Under the pieces are notes generated by a model, which did no database searches, was not told the DNA's origin, and was given only the letters and a program-made list of their open reading frames with translations. A stretch of DNA of 64,000 nt, from contig NZ_POUL01000001.1 of assembly GCF_002890895.1 (NCBI RefSeq), forward strand, positions 248,001 through 312,000, given 5' to 3'. Positions 19,056 to 27,792 of this stretch are shown piece by piece; the stretch's first letter is position 1, and every line of letters begins with the position of its first letter. This stretch comes from Stutzerimonas stutzeri. GTDB taxonomy: Bacteria; Pseudomonadota; Gammaproteobacteria; Pseudomonadales; Pseudomonadaceae. The position numbers and the translations under genes are program-made.

Positions 19056-19110
19056 AGCGTTGGTGCGGACGTGATGATCAAGCTTCCTGAAGTATTCCGA
19101 GGAAGCCACG

Positions 19111-19245
19111 CGTCTGTGGGAGCGAGCTTGCTCGCGAATGCAGTTCAGCGTGCATTGCGCATTCTTCAGCAAGCTGACTCCTACGAAAGCTATCCGGAGG
19201 CTGGCCCTGCACGCTTGGTTCGCCAGCAAGCTGGCTCCTACAAGA
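19111..19245. repeat. Cluster of Pseudomonas-type REP elements within the msh operon
   Basis: Three related sequences stand close together: TGTGGGAGCGAGCTTGCTCG (from 19115), a CAGCAAGCTGACTCCTACGA copy (about 19167-19187) and CGCCAGCAAGCTGGCTCCTA (19221-19240). The first is inverted relative to the last. Each has the GAGCNNGCTNGC core of REP elements. They fill much of the 313-bp gap between mshE and mshG; no gene is seen there. They may stabilise or attenuate the polycistronic mRNA. Confidence 0.8.
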
Positions 19246-19273
19246 GCAGCGTGATCAGACCGATGCTGGGCGT

Positions 19274-20998
19274 TCACACCATCACCTCGTCATCCGCTAG
19301 GGTCGCGCAAACCTTGAGCACTTCATCGACGCTGGTGATGCCGGCGATGGCGTAATCCAACGCGCATTCGGCCAGCGGCCGGTAGTGCGGTTGCTGGCGT
19401 GCCGCTTCGGCAAAACCTTGCGGATCACCCCGGCGCAGCGCAGCGATCATTGGCTCGTCGAGTTCGAGCAGCTCGTAGACGCCAATCCGGCCGCTGTACC
19501 CACTGTTGTGACACTGGTGGCAGCCGCTGCCGCGACGGAAACGCTTGCCGGCCAGCGAGCCGCCATGCAGCGTCTCCAGCCAAACCAGCTGGCGCGGATC
19601 CGGCTGGTGTTCTTCCTGGCAGTTCTCGCAGACGCGGCGTATCAAACGCTGGGCCAGCACCGCGTTGAGCGCCGTGGCGACGAGGAAGGGCTCCACGCCC
19701 ATGTCGATCAGGCGCATGGCAGAGGTCAAGGCGTCGTTGGTGTGCAGCGTCGACAGCACGAGGTGGCCAGTCAGCGCGGCGCGCAGGCCGATCTCGGCGG
19801 TTTCCTGATCACGGATCTCGCCGACCAGGACGATGTCCGGGTCCTGACGCAGGGCGGCACGCAACACGCGGGCAAACGTCAGTTCGATCTTGGCGTTGAC
19901 CTGCACCTGGTTGATTCGTGGCAGGCGGTATTCCACCGGATCTTCCACGGTGATGATCTTCTTTTCCGGGCTATTCAGCTCCGAAAGTCCTGCATAGAGC
20001 GTGGTGGTCTTGCCCGAGCCGGTCGGGCCGGTGACCAGCACCATGCCGTGGGGACGCTGCAGCAGGCGACGGAAGCGTTCGAGCATCACTGCCGGCATGC
20101 CGGTGCCGTCGAGCTGGAACATTGCCCCGCTCTGGTCGAGCAGGCGCATCACCACCGACTCGCCGAACTGCACGGGCATGGTCGAAACCCGCACATCGAG
20201 GTTGCGGTTCTTGACCCGGATATTGAAGCGGCCGTCCTGCGGCAGGCGCTTTTCGGAAATATCCAGACCGGACATGATCTTCAAGCGCATGACCAGCGCC
20301 GAGGCGACGCGGTGCTCCTTCATCACCTGCTCATTGAGCACGCCGTCGATACGCTGACGGATCCGCACCACGCCTTCGTCGGGCTCGATATGGATATCCG
20401 AGGCCTTCATCTGTACCGCATCTTCGAACAGCGTCTGCAGCAGCCGCACCACGGGTGCGTCACTGTTGCTTTCGGCACCAAGGCGCGAGAGGTCGAAATC
20501 GCTTTCCTGCAGTTCGCCTTCCAGTTCACCGGCCAACGAGGCGATTTCACTGGTGCGACGGTAGAGCTGGTCGAGCGCACCGAGCAGTTCGCTTTCACGC
20601 ACTACGGCCGGGAATACCCGCTTGCCCAGCATGCGCTCCATCTCATCCTGAGCGAACAGGTCGAGTGGATCGGTCATGCCGACCAGCACGCCCTCTGCCT
20701 GGCGCGACAGCACGATCACGCGGAAACGTCGCGCCACCGCCTCCGGCAGGCTCTGCGTCAGCTGATTATCGAACTTGTAGTGTTTGAGCTCGACGAAGGG
20801 AATCTGCAACTGCTCGGACAGCGCCCTGAGCAGGCGCCCTTCATCGATAAAGCCAAGGTCCAGCACCGTGCGCCCCAGCTTGGAGCCGGTCCGCTTCTGG
20901 TCCTGCAGCGCGAGCTGCAACTGAGCGTCACTGATCAGCCCGGCCTGGACCAGGAGATCGCCGAGGCGAATCTTGCGCTGGCGGATATCCTGAGTCAT
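19274..20998 (-). CDS. mshE: MSHA pilus extension ATPase MshE
   Basis: A 574-residue GspE/PilB-type ATPase. The N-terminal MshEN domain (about residues 1-150) shows the c-di-GMP-binding pattern RLGDLLVQAGLISDAQLQLALQ and a second copy KLGRTVLDLGFIDEGRLLRALSEQ. The catalytic half has the Walker A GPTGSGKTTTLYAGL, an Asp box, Walker B with ILVGEIRDQETAEI, a His box and the zinc-binding CENC...CHQC pair. It powers pilin polymerisation and links pilus activity to c-di-GMP. Its ATG overlaps the mshN stop (ATGA). Confidence 0.95.
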   Translation of the reverse strand: MTQDIRQRKIRLGDLLVQAGLISDAQLQLALQDQKRTGSKLGRTVLDLGFIDEGRLLRALSEQLQIPFVELKHYKFDNQLTQSLPEAVARRFRVIVLSRQAEGVLVGMTDPLDLFAQDEMERMLGKRVFPAVVRESELLGALDQLYRRTSEIASLAGELEGELQESDFDLSRLGAESNSDAPVVRLLQTLFEDAVQMKASDIHIEPDEGVVRIRQRIDGVLNEQVMKEHRVASALVMRLKIMSGLDISEKRLPQDGRFNIRVKNRNLDVRVSTMPVQFGESVVMRLLDQSGAMFQLDGTGMPAVMLERFRRLLQRPHGMVLVTGPTGSGKTTTLYAGLSELNSPEKKIITVEDPVEYRLPRINQVQVNAKIELTFARVLRAALRQDPDIVLVGEIRDQETAEIGLRAALTGHLVLSTLHTNDALTSAMRLIDMGVEPFLVATALNAVLAQRLIRRVCENCQEEHQPDPRQLVWLETLHGGSLAGKRFRRGSGCHQCHNSGYSGRIGVYELLELDEPMIAALRRGDPQGFAEAARQQPHYRPLAECALDYAIAGITSVDEVLKVCATLADDEVMV

Positions 20999-22401
20999 TG
21001 CGTGCCTCCAAGTGAACCGGCGCGTTCGGTGGCGAACCGACGCGCGCTTTCATCCAGCCCCTGCCCTTGAAGAGCGAGCCGGTAGTGCCGGCCGGCCTGC
21101 GCTGGCTGATCGAGTTGTTCCAGCGCGATAGCCAGGCCGAGCTGCCAAGCGCCCTGTCCGGGTTGAACGGCGATCAGCCGGCGGTAGGTCGCAGCGCTTG
21201 CGGACCAGTCGTTGACCTGCTGGTAGAGCGCAGCCAGCAGCGCGTGATACGCCGTGTGACGCTGCAGTGGCGGCGCGCTCTGCTGCAGCGTCGCGATGGC
21301 TGCGTCTTGATCCCCGAGCTGTAGCTGTCCGCGCGCGAGCAGCTCGCGCAGCTCGGCATCGAACGGACGCGCCTGCAGCTGAGCGGGCAGCCACTTGAGC
21401 AATGCAGCGGTGTCGCCGGCACTGAGGTAAGCACGAGCCAGCCAGCGGCTGATCTCCGGGTTGTCCGGTTGTGCCTGATGCAGTGCCTGCAATTGCTGAA
21501 TAGCCGCTAGATGATCACCTCGATCCAGAGCGCTGCGGGCTTGCGCGAGGGGATCGGGCTGATGCGCACCGATGGTGAGATTTGCTTCCGCTGAGGGAGC
21601 GACGGGTTCTGCGGCAACTGCAGCGCGGGGCACGGCCTTGGGCTCAGGTGACGGCTTGGCGCGGGCCGGCTCGTTGAGCGTCTCAGCCGGCTCGACTTCA
21701 CGGGTCACCCAGTCCGGCAATTGCGCCTCGTCCATATCCGGCGATTCGGCAACTGGCAACGATAGGGTCTGCGGGTCGGCTTCAGCGATGCTGCCAAGCG
21801 ATACATCGAGCCAGAGCTGCGAGCGATTGCCAATCGATTCGAGGCGATCAGCGACGTTCAGCTGGTCGCCGAAACCGATGATAAGCACATTGACATCACC
21901 GCCCTGCGGCTCGACGCGCCACGACAGGGTCTGCCCCGGTTTTTCGATGCGGCCGGTCAGCGCCTCGCCTGTGAACTGCACATCGTTGAGCCGGAAGCTG
22001 ACCGACCCGGTCGTATCGACTCGCTGGTAGCTGACGGATCGATCAAGCAGCAGTTGCAGGACGAAACGTCGGCCGTCGTTCTGTGGCAACACATCCAGCA
22101 GTCGCGTCGTGGCGACAACCTCTGGCGGCGGTGCAAGCTCTTCGATCAGTGCCGGGACAACAGGGGCTGGGACGACAGGTGGCTTGGCAACCGGCTGCAG
22201 GCGTTCTGAAAGCAGGAACAGCCCAACGGCCGCTACCACGAGGGCCGCGGCGACTAGCAAGCCACGACGCATGCGCCCATGACGCTCACGCCTTGCCGCG
22301 GCGGCCTCGTCCACGGCGTAGAGGCTGCCCAGTTGCTCACGTTCGGCCGGCGCGGCGCGGCGTGCCTCTAGATCCCGCAACATGTCGTTGACCAAGCTCA
22401 C
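20995..22401 (-). CDS. mshN: MSHA biogenesis protein MshN (TPR repeat, single-span)
   Basis: A 468-residue protein. It starts at GTG (SLVNDMLRDLEARR is the conserved MshN N-terminus), overlapping the mshM stop as GTGA, although the frame is open to 22605. A single membrane segment (about residues 42-62) is followed by a periplasmic Pro/Ala-rich linker containing an AMIN-like beta region. At least five TPR-like repeats (about 290-465) follow, of the type AQARSALDRGDHLAAIQQLQALHQAQPDNPEI. It probably helps position or assemble the MshL secretin. Confidence 0.88.
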   Translation of the reverse strand: MSLVNDMLRDLEARRAAPAEREQLGSLYAVDEAAAARRERHGRMRRGLLVAAALVVAAVGLFLLSERLQPVAKPPVVPAPVVPALIEELAPPPEVVATTRLLDVLPQNDGRRFVLQLLLDRSVSYQRVDTTGSVSFRLNDVQFTGEALTGRIEKPGQTLSWRVEPQGGDVNVLIIGFGDQLNVADRLESIGNRSQLWLDVSLGSIAEADPQTLSLPVAESPDMDEAQLPDWVTREVEPAETLNEPARAKPSPEPKAVPRAAVAAEPVAPSAEANLTIGAHQPDPLAQARSALDRGDHLAAIQQLQALHQAQPDNPEISRWLARAYLSAGDTAALLKWLPAQLQARPFDAELRELLARGQLQLGDQDAAIATLQQSAPPLQRHTAYHALLAALYQQVNDWSASAATYRRLIAVQPGQGAWQLGLAIALEQLDQPAQAGRHYRLALQGQGLDESARRFATERAGSLGGTQ

Positions 22402-23330
22402 GGCAGCACCTCGGCGAGGTGCGCTAGCCAGGGCCACGCACCGAGGATCAGCGCCAGTGACAAGCCGCCAGCAGCGATCTTCCAACCCAGCAGTCTTGAG
22501 GCGCTTCGCCAGAACGGCTTTGCCCCTTCGGTATCGTGCAACGCACGGCGGACATGGCGGGCCAGGACCTGACGAGACCCTTCGCCGAACGCCACCATCA
22601 GGCACTTGTTCGCCAGAATGTTGAGCAAGCGTGGAATGCCGCCACTGCCGCGCACCAGCAAACGTACCGCCGCAGCCTTGAACAACGGCTCGCCACGGTA
22701 GCCGGCCACGGCCAGCCGCTCCTGCAGGTAGCGAGTAGCATCGCTGACATCCAGCGGCCGCAGGCTGTAGGAAAAGGTGATGCGCTGACGCAGCTGGCGG
22801 AAGTCTTCACGGGCCAGCGTCGCGTCCAGTTCCGGCTGGCCGAACAGCACCACTTGCAGCAGCTTGCGCTGTTCGGTCTCGAGGTTGGTCAGCAGGCGCA
22901 AGGCTTCCAGCGTCGCTGTCGGCAGCGCCTGGGCTTCGTCGATCAGCAGCACAGTGCTCTTGCCCTGCCCGGCCAGCTGGATCAGGCGCGCATGGAGCGC
23001 GGTGAGCAGGCCGTGATTATCCAGCTCCGCCGCCCCGGCTATATGTAGCTCTTGCGCCAGCGCCTGGCGCAAAGCCATCGGCGTCAACGTCGGATTCGGC
23101 AGCCAGGCGACCTGGTACTGGGCAGCGTCGAGTTCGTTAAGCAGGGCGCGGCACAGTAGCGTCTTGCCCGTGCCCACCTCACCGGTGACCTTGATGAAGC
23201 CCTCGCCCTCGCCCAATGCCACCCGCAGCAGATTGAGGCAGGCCTGGTAGGGCGCCAGCTGGACCATGAAGCCGGTGTTCGGCGTCAGCGCGAAGGGCTT
23301 CTCGCGCAGGCCGAAAAATGCTTCGTACAT
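22398..23330 (-). CDS. mshM: MSHA biogenesis AAA ATPase MshM
   Basis: A 310-residue ExeA/GspA-family ATPase. It opens with MYEAFFGLREKPFALTPN, has the Walker A GEVGTGKTLLCRALL and the Walker B STVLLIDEAQAL, and ends with one membrane span (about 283-303). ExeA-type proteins help the secretin assemble in the outer membrane, probably by acting on peptidoglycan or transport. MshM therefore pairs functionally with MshL and MshN, its neighbours. It starts 9 bp after the mshL stop. Confidence 0.9.
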   Translation of the reverse strand: MYEAFFGLREKPFALTPNTGFMVQLAPYQACLNLLRVALGEGEGFIKVTGEVGTGKTLLCRALLNELDAAQYQVAWLPNPTLTPMALRQALAQELHIAGAAELDNHGLLTALHARLIQLAGQGKSTVLLIDEAQALPTATLEALRLLTNLETEQRKLLQVVLFGQPELDATLAREDFRQLRQRITFSYSLRPLDVSDATRYLQERLAVAGYRGEPLFKAAAVRLLVRGSGGIPRLLNILANKCLMVAFGEGSRQVLARHVRRALHDTEGAKPFWRSASRLLGWKIAAGGLSLALILGAWPWLAHLAEVLP

Positions 23331-23338
23331 ACCAGCCG

Positions 23339-24937
23339 TTACCTGGTCGACCGGAAGGATTCGGCGGATTTGCGCAGATCATCCAGCCAGACCTGATCGT
23401 CCACTACTTGCGGCCGCATGAGGATCACCAGCTCGGTCTGCAGCAAGGCTTTGCGCTGCTGCTGAAACAGCGTGCCGACTATCGGCAGCTTCGACGCCCA
23501 GGGAATGTTCGCGTCAGTGTTGGTGTTGCGGTTTTCCAAGAGGCCGCCGATCACCACAACCTGACCGCTGCGAGCGCGCACGATGGAGTCGGACTGACGC
23601 GTGGTCGAGAGTGCCAGCGGCAGATTGAAGACGTTGTCCGAGCCGCCCAACTGGATGCTCTTGTTCTGGTCCTGCACGCGGCTGACAGTAGGCCGCACAT
23701 GCAGCGTGACCTGGCCGCTTTCATCGATCTGCGGGGTAACGTCCAGCGAGATGCCGGAGAAGAACGGAGTCAGGGTGATGTCCAGATCCGGCGCGGTGGT
23801 GCCGCCCACCAGGGAAGTGGTGGTGGTCGAGACATCGGTCACGAAGAACTCGTCGGTCCCGACCTTGATCACCGCCTTCTGGTTGTTCAGGGTCGAAATC
23901 CGAGGACTGGACAGCACCCGCACTTCGCCCTGGGTCTCCAATAGCTGCAGCACACCGCTGAAATCGCCGACCTGCACAGCGGCACTGAACACACCGCCAA
24001 CACTGTTCGGTCCGCTCAGGGTGTCGCCTTGCACGCCGAGGCTGAAATCGGCATTGCCCATGCTGCCGAGCTGCGCCCAGTTGATCCCGGACTGGAAGCC
24101 ATCGGACAGGTTCACTTCGAGAATCTTGGTTTCGAGGATGACCTGACGCTGCAGGTTGCGCTGCGCCAGCGCGAGAAAACGTTCCACCGCCTGCTGGTCT
24201 GCGCTGGAGGCGCGCACCACGAGCAAGCCGCTTTGCGGATTGACCACGACCTGATTGCCCTCTTCGCCGCCAATCATCATTTCGATCACCGCGCGTACTT
24301 CACTCCAGAAATCCACGTTGCTGGTGGTCAGCAATTGGCTGGCGTTCACTGTCGAGGAGGTGCTGCTGGTCGTAGTGCCGGCCGCGCTAACGCCGGTGCT
24401 GTCGCTGCTGGTGACCTGACCGGAACTCACTCGGGTATCGGTCATGCCCTGGCGCTGGACGTTCAGGTAGTCCAGATCGTAGGTGCGGGTGATCGCCTCA
24501 TTGGGCTGGATCTGATAGCCGTAGGCAGTGCGGCGGTAATCGTAGCCGTAGCTATCTCGGACCGCCGCCAGGGTTTCTTCGAGGGTGACGTTGCGCAGGC
24601 TGAAGGTCACGTTACCGGTCACCCCGGGATGCACCAGCAGATTCTCCCCAGCGCTTTCCATCAGGCTCAGGAAAAATTCGCGGGCCGGCATGTCGCTGAC
24701 GGCCACATCGAAACGAGGCCCCGACACGACCAGGTTGTCGGCTGCCAGCGGCGGTATCAAACCGGCCTGTACCGAAGCCGGCGGAACAACCTTCAGCTGA
24801 TTCTGTTCCAGGCTTTCCTCGAACAGACGATTGCTCTGCTCGTACAGGCGTTTGTCGCCGTCTTCAAAGGTCTGGCAGGCAGACAGCAGGCAGAACAGGC
24901 TCAACACGCCGAAGCGAGACATCTGGGTCGGCATCAT
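23339..24937 (-). CDS. mshL: MSHA secretin MshL
   Basis: A 532-residue secretin with a lipoprotein signal (LLSAC, Cys about 21). An N-terminal STN/secretin-TonB-like domain (about 75-170; VSDMPAREFFLSLMESAGENLLVHPGVTGNVTFSLRNVTLEE) is followed by an N1 domain, a Ser/Thr-rich loop (about 185-225) and the C-terminal beta-barrel (about 285-515, including VLSSPRISTLNNQKAVIKVG and VVIGGLLENR). It forms the outer-membrane channel for the pilus. Start overlaps the mshK stop (ATGA). Confidence 0.93.
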   Translation of the reverse strand: MMPTQMSRFGVLSLFCLLSACQTFEDGDKRLYEQSNRLFEESLEQNQLKVVPPASVQAGLIPPLAADNLVVSGPRFDVAVSDMPAREFFLSLMESAGENLLVHPGVTGNVTFSLRNVTLEETLAAVRDSYGYDYRRTAYGYQIQPNEAITRTYDLDYLNVQRQGMTDTRVSSGQVTSSDSTGVSAAGTTTSSTSSTVNASQLLTTSNVDFWSEVRAVIEMMIGGEEGNQVVVNPQSGLLVVRASSADQQAVERFLALAQRNLQRQVILETKILEVNLSDGFQSGINWAQLGSMGNADFSLGVQGDTLSGPNSVGGVFSAAVQVGDFSGVLQLLETQGEVRVLSSPRISTLNNQKAVIKVGTDEFFVTDVSTTTTSLVGGTTAPDLDITLTPFFSGISLDVTPQIDESGQVTLHVRPTVSRVQDQNKSIQLGGSDNVFNLPLALSTTRQSDSIVRARSGQVVVIGGLLENRNTNTDANIPWASKLPIVGTLFQQQRKALLQTELVILMRPQVVDDQVWLDDLRKSAESFRSTR

Positions 24938-25281
24938 GGCTGGGTACGGCTCGTTTGAATGATGGGGGTGCTCAGGTGCAGCTCTTGCTGCTGACCCTCG
25001 CGATCGATGACGACGGCGTGCCGGTGGACTGCGAGGATGCGGGCATCCCCCACTCGATCTCCAACCCGCAGGATGTTTCCGTTGATCACGGCACTGGCAC
25101 GCCCGGGACCTCGCAGGATCGCCTGCAGATGCAAGCTGGCCGCAGCCTCTGCCGGCGCATCAGCAGCGAGCCGCCCGGTCGGCGGTTGGGTAGGATCCAG
25201 AGCCAAGACCGGCGCCGTGAAACACAGCGCGGCCAGGCAGATCGAGTTGACTGCAGACTTAAACACCAACCCACCCCGCAT
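24934..25281 (-). CDS. mshK: MSHA biogenesis protein MshK (PilP/GspC-like)
   Basis: A 115-residue exported protein with a signal peptide (about residues 10-28, ending VLA), then DPTQPPTG and a small beta-domain (LHLQAILRGPGRASAVINGNILRVGDRVGDARILAVHRHAVVIDREGQQQEL). This is the HR-type domain that links the inner-membrane platform to the secretin in PilP, GspC and MshK. It overlaps the mshJ end by 23 bases. Confidence 0.86.
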   Translation of the reverse strand: MRGGLVFKSAVNSICLAALCFTAPVLALDPTQPPTGRLAADAPAEAAASLHLQAILRGPGRASAVINGNILRVGDRVGDARILAVHRHAVVIDREGQQQELHLSTPIIQTSRTQP

Positions 25282-25924
25282 CGCGACTCAAGGTATGCAA
25301 GTCGAGGATGACGCGAGCCCGGCTGGCGCCCTCCTCGCCCACTTCGTAATTCAGGCTGTCCCAATGCAAGCGCCAGCCACTTGACTGGATCGCGTTGAGA
25401 TACGCCAGCAGATCGAAATAGCCACCTTCCAGCGTCAGGCGCAGGCCGTGGCGGTAGAACACCACCGGCGGCGTCTTCTGTTCTTTGTTATCAGCCGTTA
25501 CCGCTGCAGGCACAGCGAGGGGCCCGCTCGAACTCTGCAGGGCGACCAGTTTCAACTTGGCCTGGTTGCGCAAGAGATCCTGCAGCAGCGCCTTCATCCG
25601 TGCCGGCGATATCAGCGTGCTGGTTTCTAGATCGATGCGCTGCAACAGGTTGTCGTGGCTGGTCTGAGCGGCCGCCAGGGCCTGGCGGTAGCTCAGGTTC
25701 GGATCGGCCGCGAGCTTGGCCTGGATTTCCAGCAGGCTGTTTTCAGCCGCGAGGAGACGGGTATGCGCGTCCTGCTGCCGATTGCCTTCGGCCGCGATGC
25801 GCAAGCCCAGCGGCTCGGCGATCAGCAGGACGTAGAGCATGATCAGCAGTGCCAACCCGACGCCATAGGTCAGCCATTGCTCACGCGGCGCCAGGGCCTG
25901 CCAATGCTGGATGAGCTTATTCAT
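25259..25924 (-). CDS. mshJ: MSHA biogenesis protein MshJ (PilO/GspM-like)
   Basis: A 221-residue bitopic protein. A short cytoplasmic N-terminus (MNKLIQHWQALAPREQWL), one membrane span (about 20-40), a coiled-coil region and a C-terminal ferredoxin-like domain (RLTLEGGYFDLLAYLNAIQSSGWRLHWDSLNYEV) match PilO/GspM alignment proteins. It should join the PilM-PilN-PilO-like platform. It overlaps the upstream PilN-like gene by 8 bases. Confidence 0.86.
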   Translation of the reverse strand: MNKLIQHWQALAPREQWLTYGVGLALLIMLYVLLIAEPLGLRIAAEGNRQQDAHTRLLAAENSLLEIQAKLAADPNLSYRQALAAAQTSHDNLLQRIDLETSTLISPARMKALLQDLLRNQAKLKLVALQSSSGPLAVPAAVTADNKEQKTPPVVFYRHGLRLTLEGGYFDLLAYLNAIQSSGWRLHWDSLNYEVGEEGASRARVILDLHTLSRDAGWVGV

Positions 25925-26522
25925 CGTCCTGCTCCGTCACGGCTTGCGAGGACAAGCGGAATTGCAGCAGATCGCTGTCGTCGCGCTGAATCTCGAACCG
26001 GGCAAACGCCCGCCCGCTGAACGCGCTGCTCTGGCCCAGACTCTGCAAATAGAGCGGAAGAAGTTCCTGATCCTGCGTCAGCCCCAGCAGCGCCATCTCA
26101 TCGCCGCCCGCCTGCAGGCGAATCTTTGTCAGCCACAGCCCCTGCGGCGGGTGGCGATCAGCCAAACCCTGCAGCAACGCCGAGAAGCCGCTGCTGCGCT
26201 GCGCATCGAGCGTTTTGAGGTGGTCGGCCAGTCGTTGCAGTTCGCGGTTCTCGGCTTCGCGCGCGGCCAGCTGCAGCGGAAGCCGCGGATCGAGTGTCGG
26301 CTCGCGGAAATCCGCTTTGACCACGTCTAGCCGGGCCTCAGCCTGCGCGGCCTGTTGTTCGGCAGCTACGGCCGCTTGGCCGGCGGCATGCAGCTGCCAA
26401 CCCTGCCATGCGCCATGGATCGCCAGCACTGCGATAACCGTTATGGCGCCAAGCAGCATATGCCTGGGCCGTGGTCCGCCGCCGCTACGGCGCTCGCGTT
26501 GATAGAGGTTGATGTTCTGCAT
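25917..26522 (-). CDS. PilN-like MSHA biogenesis protein
   Basis: A 201-residue protein that begins MQNINLYQRERR, closely resembling the cytoplasmic INLLP/INLY tail by which PilN docks into PilM. A membrane span (about 22-44), a coiled coil (about 48-105) and a C-terminal ferredoxin-like domain follow. It is the expected partner of the MshI and MshJ products. In some genomes it is called a second MshI. The start overlaps the mshI stop as TGATG. Confidence 0.84.
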   Translation of the reverse strand: MQNINLYQRERRSGGGPRPRHMLLGAITVIAVLAIHGAWQGWQLHAAGQAAVAAEQQAAQAEARLDVVKADFREPTLDPRLPLQLAAREAENRELQRLADHLKTLDAQRSSGFSALLQGLADRHPPQGLWLTKIRLQAGGDEMALLGLTQDQELLPLYLQSLGQSSAFSGRAFARFEIQRDDSDLLQFRLSSQAVTEQDDE

Positions 26523-27442
26523 CAGACTTCATCCTGACGCAGGGCGGCGCCGACCGCGCCGATACAGAAGGCCTGGCTCGATTCGGAGAGTTCGGCCGCC
26601 GGTTGATCCGGGAACAGCTCGCGCAGATCCATCCGTTGCAGATTGACTGCCAACCCGGCCGCCAGCGCCTGGTGGGTCCGCTCACCGTCCTGTTTCATCG
26701 GCAGCAGCAGCAGGCGGCTGATATAGCCTTTGCCCAGTTGGCTTTCGTAATAATCAAGCGAGCGCTGGATTTCCAGGGTCATGCTGGACAGGTCCTGCTC
26801 GGCACGCGCCAGGCCATGCTCAATGCGACGCGCCATATAAAGATCGGCGCCATTCTGCACACTGATCAAGCCTTCGCTGGTGCGCAGGCGCAACAGCGCC
26901 AGATTGATGGCATCGGCGCCGGCCAGCAGCCCTAGGTTGCGAAAGGCCATCTCGGTGATATCGATGCTTGCCAGGGTCAGGCCGGCCTGCTGAACGAGCG
27001 AGCGAAACTCGTTCATCCGGGACTTTTTCAGCACCACGCAATAGACCATGCGCGTGCGGCCACGGTAGGCATCCTCAGGAAGGCTGAAGCAATCGATGAC
27101 AACGTCTTCAAGCGGTTCGCTGAGCAAATCCTTGACGCGCCAGCGCATGGCGTCACGCAGCTCTTCGGCCGGAACCTCTGGCGCTTCCAGCAGGAACATC
27201 TGATAAGCCGAAGGGTGCAGCAGGAGATTGACCGGCATACCGCTCAGGCCATGGTCGGCAACGACCTGCCTGAGCAACTCGGCTTGCGCCTCCGGCTGAC
27301 CTTCGAGGTAGTCGCAACGCAGCAACTGTGGTGCCTCGCCGTCAGCGCGCTGGACCTGCGCAAGCGCGACGCCTTGCGGCGCGAATTCGAGGCCCAGCAG
27401 CCCGGCTGCAGCGGCTTTGCGACGCTTGAAAAATAGCCCCAT
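26522..27442 (-). CDS. mshI: MSHA biogenesis protein MshI (PilM-like)
   Basis: A 306-residue actin-fold protein of the PilM family: MGLFFKRRKAAAAGLLGLEFAPQGVALAQVQR at the N-terminus, an internal MAYRWRVKDLL-like segment (AMRWRVKDLLSEPLEDVVIDCF), and DYYESQLGKG. It forms the cytoplasmic part of the pilus platform. The frame is open to 27553; the ATG at 27442 gives the family N-terminus, with AGGAG about 11 bases upstream. First gene of the msh locus as transcribed; the promoter should lie in 27443-27560. Confidence 0.88.
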   Translation of the reverse strand: MGLFFKRRKAAAAGLLGLEFAPQGVALAQVQRADGEAPQLLRCDYLEGQPEAQAELLRQVVADHGLSGMPVNLLLHPSAYQMFLLEAPEVPAEELRDAMRWRVKDLLSEPLEDVVIDCFSLPEDAYRGRTRMVYCVVLKKSRMNEFRSLVQQAGLTLASIDITEMAFRNLGLLAGADAINLALLRLRTSEGLISVQNGADLYMARRIEHGLARAEQDLSSMTLEIQRSLDYYESQLGKGYISRLLLLPMKQDGERTHQALAAGLAVNLQRMDLRELFPDQPAAELSESSQAFCIGAVGAALRQDEV

Positions 27443-27792
27443 CAGGGAAGGCACTCCTGCCGCTTCGCGACTTGCACAACTGTAAACACGAGACGGAACA
27501 CACTCACCCAGTCTGATATCAGATTGCCACCCTTGCCGCGGGAAGCCTAACAAAATGCGTTGCCCAGTCCAATCACCGTCACCGGCGCCTCCTCACGGCG
27601 GAGGCGCGTCATGAAACTTGCGACTTATCAGCAACCGCTACGCTCTAGTACAACTACCTTCACCTGTGCACGCTTCGGATGAAGCCGCGCCGGAAAAGTG
27701 ACCTTTTCGGCAACGCCGCAACGCCTGCAGCAACAGGCGTACCAGAAAGCAGGATGATTTTTGACAGAAACGATCGACCGACGGGCGGTGAT
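27443..27792. other. Gap between mshI and dinB: probable msh promoter region
   Basis: No gene is seen in this 350-bp gap. It holds a 12-bp perfect palindrome, TCTGATATCAGA (27512-27523), 70 bp upstream of mshI, and a 7-bp hairpin (CGCCTCC/GGAGGCG, 27586-27606) that could reduce read-through from dinB. No clear -35/-10 or sigma-54 element was found for the msh operon. Confidence 0.5.

Noticed and set aside
19385..21070. Plus-strand 561-codon open frame opposite mshE
   Set aside because: It is the mirror of a highly conserved ATPase gene; high GC gives long antisense frames. The translation is His/Gln-rich and matches no domain.
24029..24958. Plus-strand 309-codon open frame opposite mshL
   Set aside because: Antisense to the secretin gene; low-complexity His/Gln/Gly translation typical of a shadow frame.
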